Assembly: GCA_027451805.1 (NCBI GenBank)
Contig: DAIDIF010000051.1
Span: forward strand, 1 to 46,350
DNA: 46,350 bases
Reading direction: 5' to 3'
DNA from: Acidobacteriota bacterium
GTDB lineage: Bacteria > Acidobacteriota > Terriglobia > Terriglobales > SCQP01
Shown piece by piece: positions 1 through 6,866 of the stretch; position 1 is the first letter of the stretch; every line of letters starts with the position of its first letter. The notes under the pieces were generated by a model that was not told the origin of the DNA, did no database searches, and worked only from the letters and a program-made list of their open reading frames with translations. Both the position numbers and the translations under genes were made by a program.

Positions 1-1
1 C

Positions 2-352
2 GGCGGCGCCATGCTGATCTACAGCCAACTGGACCGCGGCGAGCTGCTGATCGCCGACACCTGCCGCCAACTGATCGAAACCCTGCCCACCCGCATCCAC
101 GACGCCGGCCGGCCGGATGACATCGCCAAGATCAGCGGCGATCCGCTCGATGATTGCATGGACGCGCTGCGCTACGCCCTCTACAGCTTCATCGCCCCGG
201 CGCGCCCCTCCAACCAGAGCGGGTTTGACCCGAACGCCGCCGGCGGCGATCCCACGCTCGCCATGCTCCAGCGGCGGTTGGCGGAGCACCGTTGGCAGCG
301 GCTACAGCAGCCGGCGCGCTACCTCCCGCCGCGCCGCCCCAACCCGCGCTAG
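2..352 (+). CDS. Phage terminase large subunit-like protein, C-terminal fragment (5' end outside window)
   Basis: The open frame enters from the left edge and ends at TAG 350-352, so only the last 116 residues are visible. The segment reading GELLIADTC, then LIETLPTRIHDAGRPDD and SGDPLDDCMDALRYALYS resembles the end of the RNase H-like nuclease domain of large terminases, where a metal-binding Asp precedes an ALRY motif. In phages this nuclease cuts concatemeric DNA during head packaging. The last 40 or so residues are Pro/Arg-rich and look non-conserved. The gene converges on thrB and their stop codons overlap (349-352). No other phage gene is visible to the right, so this is either the border of a prophage or a lone remnant. 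The family call rests on motif resemblance only. Confidence 0.55.
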   Translation, partial: GGAMLIYSQLDRGELLIADTCRQLIETLPTRIHDAGRPDDIAKISGDPLDDCMDALRYALYSFIAPARPSNQSGFDPNAAGGDPTLAMLQRRLAEHRWQRLQQPARYLPPRRPNPR

Positions 353-1260
353 CCGGCTCGCCACTCCAGGCCCGGCCCCCGCTCCACGATTGCCGCCCGC
401 AGCAGCTCGGCCCGCAGGCCGGCAGCCGACAGTGCGCGAACGGCGGCGGCCTCGGCCCGCGGATACGCCTGCGGCTCGCCCACCATCATCAACACCGAGG
501 GGCCTGCGCCGCTGAGGGCGCAGCCCAGGATGCCCTCGTGCCCGGCGAGCGGCAGCAGCGCCGGCAGCAGCGGGCATACCGCGGCGCGATAGGGCTGATG
601 CATTTTGTCCGTCATCGCCTGCGCCAACAGCTCGCCGCGCCCCAGCGCCAGCGCGTGCAGCAGCAGCGCCTCGTGCTGCAGGTTATGCACCGCATCCGCC
701 CGGCTGTACTGCTGCGGCAAGACCGCGCGGGCTTCCGCGGTCGCGAGCGGCGCCGGCGGCACTGCGACCAACACCGGCCAGTGCACCGCCATCGGAACCT
801 GCAGCCAGGCCACCGGGTCGCCGCCGGCGATCACCAGGCCGCCCCACCAGCAGGCCGCGACGTTATCCGGATGGCCCTCCAGCCGAGCGGCTTCCGCGAA
901 CATTCTTTCCGCGCTCCAGTCCAGGCCGCCGAAGTGCGACGCCAGCGCCAACCCCGCCAGGCGCGCCGCCGCCGACGAGCCCAACCCCTTGCCGATGGGA
1001 ATCTCGTTGTCGCAGCGCAGCGCCAGCGGCGGCGGCGTCCGGCCGGCATCCGCCAGCGTCCGCCGGTACGTTTCCAGTACCAGATGGCCTTCGCGCCGCC
1101 CGCAGATCTCCGCGTCCCTTCCCGCCGCGGCCAAGCTCTCTTCCGCGGCGGCGCTCGCGGCGATGCGCAGAAAGAGACCCAAGGCCAGCGCCGCGGTGTC
1201 GAACCCCGGGCCCAGATTCGCCGAGCTTGCCGGCAGCGCGATCTCAAGCTCACCGCTCAC
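349..1260 (-). CDS. thrB: Homoserine kinase
   Basis: A 303-residue GHMP-family kinase that phosphorylates L-homoserine to O-phosphohomoserine in the threonine branch. The N-terminus has the family signature (ASSANLGPGFDT, residues 11-22), followed by the phosphate-binding loop PIGKGLGSSAAA (88-99); the C-terminal GCALSGAGPSVLMM is the third GHMP motif. Length is normal. The start is GTG at 1260, inside a GTGA overlap with the thrC stop, which implies translational coupling. Its product is the substrate of ThrC and probably also of the ThrC-like enzyme at 2819-4093. Confidence 0.93.
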   Translation of the reverse strand: MSGELEIALPASSANLGPGFDTAALALGLFLRIAASAAAEESLAAAGRDAEICGRREGHLVLETYRRTLADAGRTPPPLALRCDNEIPIGKGLGSSAAARLAGLALASHFGGLDWSAERMFAEAARLEGHPDNVAACWWGGLVIAGGDPVAWLQVPMAVHWPVLVAVPPAPLATAEARAVLPQQYSRADAVHNLQHEALLLHALALGRGELLAQAMTDKMHQPYRAAVCPLLPALLPLAGHEGILGCALSGAGPSVLMMVGEPQAYPRAEAAAVRALSAAGLRAELLRAAIVERGPGLEWRAG

Positions 1261-2534
1261 GCGCGCTCCAATGCCCGCAGCACCGCTTCGGCGGATGCCT
1301 CCATCGCCGGGGGCAGCGACGCCAGGCCCATGTCGCTTGCATAATCGGGATCCTTCAGCCCGTGCCCGGTGAGAATCAGCACCACGCTCTCGCCCGGCGC
1401 AATCGCACCGGTGCGCGCCAGCTTGCGCGCGCCCGCCAGCGCCGCCGCGGATGCCGGCTCGCAGCCGATGCCCTCGCGCCCGATCGCCTGCTTGGCCGCG
1501 GCGATCTCGGCTTCGCTCACGTCGGTGCAGTAACCGCCGGTTTCGCGCAGCACACGCACCGCCTTCTGCCAGGACGCCGGATTGCCGATGCGGATCGCGG
1601 TGGCGCGGGTCTTGGCCTCGACCGGCGTCAGTTCCCTGCCCTGATGCTCGCGCAAGCTGCGAACCAGTGGATTGGCGCCCTCCGCCTGAATGATGGAGAT
1701 CCGCGGCGCACGCGCGATGAATCCCCAGCGCTGCAGTTCCAGAAAGCCCTTGCCCAGCGCCGACGCGTTGGCCAGATTGCCGCCCGGGACCACGACGTGG
1801 TCCGGCGGCTGCCAGTTCATCTGCTCCAGCAGTTCGGCCGCCGCGGTTTTCTGTCCCTCCAGCCGAAAAGGGTTCATCGAGTTCACCAGATACAGGGAGT
1901 GGCGCGCGGCCACTTGGTGCAGGACACGCATGCAGCCGTCAAAGTCCGTCCGCAGTTGGCAGACCGAGGCGCCGAAATCCAGAGCTTGCGCCAGCTTGCT
2001 CCAGGTGATCTGGCCGGCCGGCACCAGCACCAGGCTGCGCATGCCCGCGCGCGCGGCGTAGGCGGCCATCGAGGCCGAGGTGTTGCCGGTCGAGGCGCAG
2101 GCCAGCCAAGCTCGCCCGGCCTCGCGCGCCTGCGACACCGCCACCGTCATGCCGGTATCCTTGAACGACCCGGTGGGATTCAGCCCCTGATGCTTGGCCC
2201 ACACCCGCTCCAGGCCGGCATCGCGCCCGCAGTGCGGCAGATCATACAGCGGCGTATTGCCTTCGCGCAGCGTCACCGCCTGCCGCGCGTCGCGCAGCAC
2301 CGGCAGCAGCTCGCGAAAGCGCCAGACGCCGCTCTGATCGTCGGCGTGGAACGATGCACGCCGCTCGCGCCAACGCGCGCGCCAAGCGGGTGCGTCCCGG
2401 GGCGTTTCCGCATACACAACCTCCAGCAGATCGCCGCAATCCGGGCAGCGCCAGTCGAAACGTGGCTGCAGCGTCCCGGCGCCGCAGGCGATACAATGCA
2501 ACGTGTGCGCCGGAGCGGCGGCGCCCGATGCCAA
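1257..2534 (-). CDS. thrC: Threonine synthase
   Basis: A PLP-dependent enzyme converting O-phosphohomoserine to threonine. With the start chosen here it has 425 residues: an N-terminal zinc ribbon (Cys 14, 17, 30, 33), the PLP lysine in NPTGSFKDTG (Lys125), ACASTGNTSAS, and the phosphate-cup glycine loop PGGNLANASALG. The open frame continues upstream to 3059, but that extension reads through the antisense of a riboswitch and is low-complexity, so it is rejected. There is no ATG near the conserved start; TTG 2534 is the best candidate and TTG around 2501 an alternative. It is followed by thrB with a GTGA overlap. It is divergent from, and paralogous to, the gene at 2819. Confidence 0.92.
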   Translation of the reverse strand: MASGAAAPAHTLHCIACGAGTLQPRFDWRCPDCGDLLEVVYAETPRDAPAWRARWRERRASFHADDQSGVWRFRELLPVLRDARQAVTLREGNTPLYDLPHCGRDAGLERVWAKHQGLNPTGSFKDTGMTVAVSQAREAGRAWLACASTGNTSASMAAYAARAGMRSLVLVPAGQITWSKLAQALDFGASVCQLRTDFDGCMRVLHQVAARHSLYLVNSMNPFRLEGQKTAAAELLEQMNWQPPDHVVVPGGNLANASALGKGFLELQRWGFIARAPRISIIQAEGANPLVRSLREHQGRELTPVEAKTRATAIRIGNPASWQKAVRVLRETGGYCTDVSEAEIAAAKQAIGREGIGCEPASAAALAGARKLARTGAIAPGESVVLILTGHGLKDPDYASDMGLASLPPAMEASAEAVLRALERA

Positions 2535-2598
2535 GTTGTCCCGTGCTTGACTCAGGTAGAGGATTCCTGCACTATGGCTTCTGACAACTAAATAGCCC

Positions 2599-2617
2599 GA
2601 TTCAGTACCCCTGAATC
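2599..2617. repeat. Perfect 7-bp inverted repeat between the divergent thrC and thrC-like genes
   Basis: GATTCAG (2599-2605), spacer TACCC, CTGAATC (2611-2617). It lies directly upstream of the SAM riboswitch, and its last base is the first base of the riboswitch P1 stem. It could be an operator, a 5' hairpin of the leader, or chance. No protein regulator is encoded nearby. Confidence 0.5.
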
Positions 2618-2721
2618 TTATCAAGAGTGGCTGAGGGAACAGGCCCGATGAAGCCACGGCAACCGGCTCCGCAACGGCGGAGCGTCCAGGTGCCAATTCC
2701 TGCCCGCAAGGGAAAGATGAG
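2617..2721 (+). promoter_or_regulatory. SAM-I (S-box) riboswitch aptamer
   Basis: The sequence follows the S-box consensus closely. P1 is CTTATC (2617-2622) pairing with GATGAG (2716-2721). AAGAGTGGCTGAGGGAACAG and GGCCCGATGAAGCC form the kink-turn side, CGGCAACC follows, then the P3 arm with a GCAACGGCGGAGC-like hairpin, and CAGGTGCCAATTCCTGC is the conserved core before P4. SAM binding stabilises P1. CAAGGG (2707-2712) and GAAAG (2712-2716) are complementary to CCCTTG (2774-2779) and CTTTC (2762-2766), so without SAM the aptamer's 3' side can form an antiterminator. The element controls the downstream ThrC-like/sulfur-carrier pair, which ties that pair to methionine/SAM supply rather than to threonine. 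Confidence 0.96.
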
Positions 2722-2767
2722 ACGGGGCTGCGCGATCCGAATCCGCCAGCCAATTCCACCGCTTTCA

Positions 2768-2793
2768 CCCCTTCCCTTGCCGGAAGGGGTTTT
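2768..2793 (+). terminator. Riboswitch intrinsic terminator
   Basis: A perfect 8-bp stem, CCCCTTCC (2768-2775) with GGAAGGGG (2782-2789), loop CTTGCC, then TTTT followed by GCTTT. It sits between the SAM aptamer and the start codon at 2819, as expected for the expression platform of an OFF switch. Confidence 0.9.
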
Positions 2794-2818
2794 GCTTTGG
2801 GCGGAAGAGACGCTGGGC

Positions 2819-4093
2819 ATGAGTTTCGAAATCGGCCTCCTCTGCCGCGACTGCGGCAAACGCTTTCCCACCCAACCGATGGCGGGCTGCGACGAGTGCT
2901 TCGCGCCGTTGGAGGTCGCCTACGACCTCGACGCCATCGGGCACGCGGTAACGCCGCTGGCGCTGCAGCAGCGGCCCCGGACGATGTGGCGCTATCGCGA
3001 ACTGCTGCCGGTGCCGGCCGCCGCTGGAGGCTTCGAACGCCCGGTGGGCGGGACGCCACTGCTCGCGGCGCCGCGCCTGGCGCGGGAGCTGGGAGTGCGC
3101 GAGCTGTATCTGAAAAATGACGCGGTGAATTTTCCCACGCTCTCGTTCAAGGACCGGGTCGTGGCGGTGGCGCTGAGCAAGGCGCGCGAGTTTGGATTTC
3201 GCACCGTGGCCTGCTCCTCCACCGGCAACCTGGCGAATGCGCTCGCGGCCGCGGCCGCGGCGGAGGGGCTGGAGGCCTACATTTTCACGCCCGCCGATTT
3301 GGAAGAGGCGAAGATCTCCGCCACGCGCATCTACGGCGCCCGCCTGATCAAGTTCCACGGCAATTATGACCAGGTGAACCGGCTCTGCTCCGAACTGGCC
3401 GAACGCTACCCCTGGGGTATCGTCAACGTCAACCTGCGTCCGTACTACGCCGAAGGCTCAAAGACGGTGGGCTACGAAATCGCCGAACAGTTGGGCTGGC
3501 GGCTGCCGGGCGCCGTGGTGTGCCCGATGGCCGGCGGGTCGCTGATCGGCAAGATCGCCAAGGCATTTGGCGAGCTTCGGCAGCTTGGCTGGCTGGCTGG
3601 CGGCGATGGCCCGGTGCGCATGTATGGCGCCCAGGCCAGCGGCTGTGCCCCCATCAGCCTGGCGGTGAAGCAGGGCCAGGACGAGATCACGCCGCAGCGT
3701 CCGCAAACGGTGGCGCGCTCGCTGGCGATCGGCAATCCGGCCGACGGCTTCCACGCGGTCCGCGTCATTCGCGACTCCGGCGGATGGGCGGAAGACGTCA
3801 CCGATGCCGAGATCGTCGCCGCCATGCGCCAACTGGCCGAGACCGAGGGCGTCTTCGGCGAAACCGCCGCCGGCGTCACGCTGGCGGTGGCGCACAAGCT
3901 GCTGCGCCAGGGCCGCATTGCACCCGACGCGCCCTTGGTGCTGGTCATCACCGGCAACGGGCTGAAAACCTTGGATGCGGTCCAGGCATGGCCGCAGCCG
4001 ATTCCCGTGCTCGCCCCCAAGCTTCACCACCTGGAAGCGTACCTGCAGGCGCCATTGCCGCCCGCATCGGCGCCCAGCGCCATCCCCGCTTGA
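2819..4093 (+). CDS. Threonine-synthase-like PLP enzyme under SAM riboswitch control; putative homocysteine synthase
   Basis: 424 residues, fold type II PLP enzyme of the threonine synthase family. It has an N-terminal zinc ribbon (Cys 9, 12, 24, 27), the PLP lysine in PTLSFKDR (Lys111), CSSTGNLANAL, and a phosphate-binding loop AGGSLIGK that differs from the GGNLANAS of the real ThrC in this window. ATG 2819 is chosen because it follows the riboswitch terminator and gives the conserved N-terminus; an in-frame ATG further upstream would lie inside the aptamer. A gene for a ThiS/MoaD-like sulfur carrier starts 23 bases downstream. A SAM riboswitch plus a sulfur carrier points to sulfur transfer onto O-phosphohomoserine to make homocysteine, by analogy with known thiocarboxylate-dependent cysteine and methionine synthesis. 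The reaction is inferred; automatic annotation would say threonine synthase. Confidence 0.85.
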   Translation: MSFEIGLLCRDCGKRFPTQPMAGCDECFAPLEVAYDLDAIGHAVTPLALQQRPRTMWRYRELLPVPAAAGGFERPVGGTPLLAAPRLARELGVRELYLKNDAVNFPTLSFKDRVVAVALSKAREFGFRTVACSSTGNLANALAAAAAAEGLEAYIFTPADLEEAKISATRIYGARLIKFHGNYDQVNRLCSELAERYPWGIVNVNLRPYYAEGSKTVGYEIAEQLGWRLPGAVVCPMAGGSLIGKIAKAFGELRQLGWLAGGDGPVRMYGAQASGCAPISLAVKQGQDEITPQRPQTVARSLAIGNPADGFHAVRVIRDSGGWAEDVTDAEIVAAMRQLAETEGVFGETAAGVTLAVAHKLLRQGRIAPDAPLVLVITGNGLKTLDAVQAWPQPIPVLAPKLHHLEAYLQAPLPPASAPSAIPA

Positions 4094-4116
4094 CCGTTTG
4101 CCAAAGGAGAACTGTT

Positions 4117-4398
4117 ATGGCCTGCCATGTGCGTATTCCCGCTCCGCTGCAGCGTTTCACCCAAGGCGCCGATGCCGTCGCCTGCGATGCCGCCACTCTT
4201 CCGGCGCTGCTCACCGAGCTCTCCGGACGTTTTCCCGAACTGAAGGACCGCTTGTGCGAGCCCGACGGGCGGCCGCGGCGATTTTTCAACGTCTACGTCA
4301 ACGACGAGGACATTCGCTTTCTGGGCGGCAACACGTACCAGTTCGCGCCCGGGGACGACGTGCTCATCCTGCCGTCGATCGCGGGTGGAACCGCCTAG
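4117..4398 (+). CDS. ThiS/MoaD-family sulfur carrier protein with a GG-Thr-Ala tail
   Basis: 93 residues with a beta-grasp (ubiquitin-like) pattern: VRIPAPLQRF at the start, VYVNDEDIRFLGG, then FAPGDDVLILPSIAGGTA. It is preceded by a good ribosome binding site (AAAGGAGA, 4103-4110). Carriers of this family are activated at a C-terminal Gly-Gly and bear a thiocarboxylate that donates sulfur. Here two residues (Thr-Ala) follow the Gly-Gly. Tails of this kind are known in QbsE- and HcyS-type carriers, where a JAMM-type peptidase must trim them. It is in the same SAM-controlled transcript as the ThrC-like enzyme, its likely partner. It is probably not the molybdopterin carrier, since no moa genes are nearby. 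The activating enzyme is not in the window. Confidence 0.85.
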   Translation: MACHVRIPAPLQRFTQGADAVACDAATLPALLTELSGRFPELKDRLCEPDGRPRRFFNVYVNDEDIRFLGGNTYQFAPGDDVLILPSIAGGTA

Positions 4399-4425
4399 GC
4401 GCGGGCGGGGCGCCGGCAGACGGCG

Positions 4426-4866
4426 TCAGCGCGCCGGCTTCGCCGCTCCCGCCAGGTCGCCGGCGATCGCATCCAAAATGGCGTGCACAAACCCCACCGC
4501 GTCGGGCTGGGAATACTTGCGCGCCAGAGCGAGCGCCGCCTCCACCGCCGCCGCCGCACCGGTCGCGCCGCGCAGCAACTCCGCCACCGCCAGCATGAGA
4601 ATGCTGCGGTCGACGGCGGTCATGCGTTCCAACCGCCAACCCACGGTATGGCGCGCGATCAGGCTCTCGACCCGCTCGCGCTGGCCGGCCAGCTCGCCGA
4701 CCAGGGCGGCGGCGGCGGCGCGCACCGGCGGCGTGAGCGGCTGCGACTCGGCGTGCCAGCGCTCCACTTCCGCCGGCGATTGGCCGCCGATCTCCACCGC
4801 ATATTGCATTTGCAGCGCGGCTTCGTGCGCCAACGTTGCCTGCCGCCGCTCGCCCCGTGCGTTCAC
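4426..4866 (-). CDS. nusB: Transcription antitermination factor NusB
   Basis: 146 residues, all-helical NusB. The pattern near the N-terminus (RRQATLAHEAALQMQYAVE) and the C-terminal block MTAVDRSILMLAVAELL, followed by EAALALARKYSQPDAVGFVHAILD, is diagnostic. NusB binds boxA RNA with NusE (S10) in rRNA antitermination. The start is GTG 4866 in a GTGA overlap with the osmC-like stop; the open frame goes further upstream but there only overlaps the osmC-like gene. It is the last gene of the leftward CDF-OsmC-NusB cluster. Confidence 0.92.
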   Translation of the reverse strand: MNARGERRQATLAHEAALQMQYAVEIGGQSPAEVERWHAESQPLTPPVRAAAAALVGELAGQRERVESLIARHTVGWRLERMTAVDRSILMLAVAELLRGATGAAAAVEAALALARKYSQPDAVGFVHAILDAIAGDLAGAAKPAR

Positions 4867-5336
4867 GAGTGGGCTGCCTGCGCCGGCCCCAGCGAGATCT
4901 CGTAGGTGATGCTGGCCGTGCTGCGCAGCATCGCCATGACGCTGCAATACTTCTCGTGCGAGAGCGCCACCGCCCGCTCCACCGCCGCCGGGTCCAGCCC
5001 GTTCCCCTCCACCCGATAGCGCACCACGATTCGGGTCAGCACCGTAGGCGGCTCCGGCGCGCGCTCCGCCGCCGCGCTGACCTCCACCCGCGTGAACGGC
5101 TGCCGCTTCTTCCTCAAGACCACCACCACGTCGGTCGCGGTGCAGCCGCACAGGCTGCGCAGCACCATCTCCACCGGGCCGGGGGCGCTGTTGAGGCGGC
5201 GATCGCTGTCGAGTACGACAGCGTGTCCGCTGCTGCCGGTGGTAACAAAGCGCTCGCCATCGAGCCAGACGGCGGAGGCAGTGACGGCGGCGGGGACCGG
5301 TTCAGGCAAAACGTTGGCAGGCATGGCAGCTTTCAT
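4863..5336 (-). CDS. OsmC/Ohr family protein
   Basis: 157 residues. The OsmC fold is recognised from SAPGPVEMVLRSLCGCTATDV and SHEKYCSV. The two redox cysteines of the family correspond to Cys63 (or Cys65) and Cys131. Family members reduce organic hydroperoxides with a dithiol partner; the YhfA-like subgroup has unknown physiological substrates, and this one looks closer to that subgroup. The start ATG shares one base with the stop of the upstream CDF gene (TAATG). An alternative start is ATG 5324. Confidence 0.85.
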   Translation of the reverse strand: MKAAMPANVLPEPVPAAVTASAVWLDGERFVTTGSSGHAVVLDSDRRLNSAPGPVEMVLRSLCGCTATDVVVVLRKKRQPFTRVEVSAAAERAPEPPTVLTRIVVRYRVEGNGLDPAAVERAVALSHEKYCSVMAMLRSTASITYEISLGPAQAAHS

Positions 5337-6754
5337 TATCTGCGATTGTCCGATTTCGGTTCGGGATGGATCGTGATGCGGAACAGTTGCGGCAGTTCGC
5401 GCCGAATCTCGGCCTCCAGCCGGCTGACGCGCTCATGCACCTCGCTGACCGGCAAGACGTCGGAAAAACTGCAGTGGCAGCTGAGCGCCAGATGCCCGCG
5501 GCTGTTGCGCACCTGGATATCATGGCAATCCAGCATGTCGGGCGCGCTGCGCGCCAGCGCTTCCACGCGCCGCGCCACGTCCTGCGCGTCCACCAAGGCG
5601 GCCGGCCCCACTTTCGCCGCCTCCGGCTCGATGTGCGTGACGATCTCGCGCACCCCGGGCACTTCATGGCGGATGGCGGCTTCCAGCCGGCTCACCAGAT
5701 CATGCGCCTCCGCCAGCGGCATGTTCTCGCGCAGCTCGAGGTGGAACTCGACATCCAGTGCCGGCCCGAGCTGATAAATCGAGAGGTCATGGATGTTCAG
5801 GTTGCTGCGCAGCGCCACCGCTTGTACCTGCTCGATGGGGCCCAGCCGCGCCTGCGCCCGGGGGTGGGTCTCGACCACCACGTCGGCTTCCGGCAGACGT
5901 TGCAGGATCCGCTTCGCCACTTCCTGGCGCACCTGCCCCGCGCGCTCCAGGGTTGAGGCCGGCTCCAACCCCAGCTGCAGGTCCACGAAATAGCGGCTGC
6001 CCATGCGGCGCAGCCGCAACCGCTCCACCTCCGTGACCCCTGGCGCCCCCGCCAGCGCCTGCCGCAGGTCATGGCTCAACGCGGGCGGCGCCTCGTCCAG
6101 CAGCACCCCGGCCATGCGGCGTCCCAGCCGCAGTGCGAGCCCGACCATGGCGGCCGCCACGACCAACGCGGCGGCGGTATCGGCGTGCAGCAGCCACCCG
6201 ACCTGCCAGCGCCGCCCGATGCCCACCAGCGCCAATCCCAACAGCACCGCCGCGCTGGTCGCGATGTCGCTGCTGTAATTCAACGCATCGGCTGCCAGCG
6301 CGTCACTGCCGTAGGCGCTGCTGGCGCGCCGCAGATAGCGCGCCCGAACCCCGTCCACCGCCATCGAGGTGGCCATCACCGCGAACGCCCAGGCATCCAG
6401 CCGCATGACCGCGGCCGTGCCCGCCATCCAGCGCCGCACCGCCGCATCGCCGATCGCCAGCGCCGTGGCGACCAACAGGCCGGCTTCCAGAAAGGCGGAA
6501 AAGCTCTCAAACTTGCCGTGGCCAAAGGGGTGGTTGGCATCCGCCGGCCGGGCGGCGATCCGCAGCGACACCCAGGTGAGGGCTGAGGCAAGCAGATCGA
6601 GGGCCGAATGGGCCGCTTCGGCCAGGATTCCCAGGCTGTTGGCGTGCAATCCGACGAGCAACTTGAACACCAGGAGCCCGACGGCAGCCGCGAGGGACCA
6701 GGCGGCGATACGCTGCTTGCTGTCCTCGCGGAAATTAAGCGCCTGGCTTGCCAT
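5336..6754 (-). CDS. Cation diffusion facilitator transporter with three C-terminal dimerisation-like domains
   Basis: 472 residues. The N-terminal half is a CDF exporter: hydrophobic helices, then AEAAHSALDLLASAL (HxxxD-type metal site) and HPFGHGKFESFSAF, plus a second site around YSSDIATSAAVL. CDF proteins use the proton gradient to export Zn, Fe, Mn or similar ions. The C-terminal half is unusually long. Three successive ferredoxin-like blocks are readable: one ending DVVVETHPRAQ, a second ending VREIVTHIEPE, and a third ending LFRITIHPEPK. Usual family members have one such block and about 300 residues. ATG 6754 is chosen over GTG 6808 because the family N-terminus fits it better; neither has a strong ribosome binding site. 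Confidence 0.88.
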   Translation of the reverse strand: MASQALNFREDSKQRIAAWSLAAAVGLLVFKLLVGLHANSLGILAEAAHSALDLLASALTWVSLRIAARPADANHPFGHGKFESFSAFLEAGLLVATALAIGDAAVRRWMAGTAAVMRLDAWAFAVMATSMAVDGVRARYLRRASSAYGSDALAADALNYSSDIATSAAVLLGLALVGIGRRWQVGWLLHADTAAALVVAAAMVGLALRLGRRMAGVLLDEAPPALSHDLRQALAGAPGVTEVERLRLRRMGSRYFVDLQLGLEPASTLERAGQVRQEVAKRILQRLPEADVVVETHPRAQARLGPIEQVQAVALRSNLNIHDLSIYQLGPALDVEFHLELRENMPLAEAHDLVSRLEAAIRHEVPGVREIVTHIEPEAAKVGPAALVDAQDVARRVEALARSAPDMLDCHDIQVRNSRGHLALSCHCSFSDVLPVSEVHERVSRLEAEIRRELPQLFRITIHPEPKSDNRR

Positions 6755-6866
6755 GGGATTGATGTTTACGCTAGCACGGCCGAGGTGGTCTTTCCTTCCC
6801 CGCTCCACGGTGGTAGATTCGAAGATAAAGGATTCGCTGGCGGGTTACCACGCTGGCGCCACACCG

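Noticed and set aside
2535-3059. In-frame upstream extension of thrC to 3059
   Set aside because: It runs through the antisense of the riboswitch and the second enzyme gene, is low-complexity, and has no homology-like start; the zinc ribbon marks the real N-terminus.
4117-4398. Carrier as MoaD for molybdopterin synthesis or ThiS for thiamine synthesis
   Set aside because: No moa or thi gene is near, it is under a SAM riboswitch with a ThrC-like enzyme, and it has residues after the Gly-Gly.
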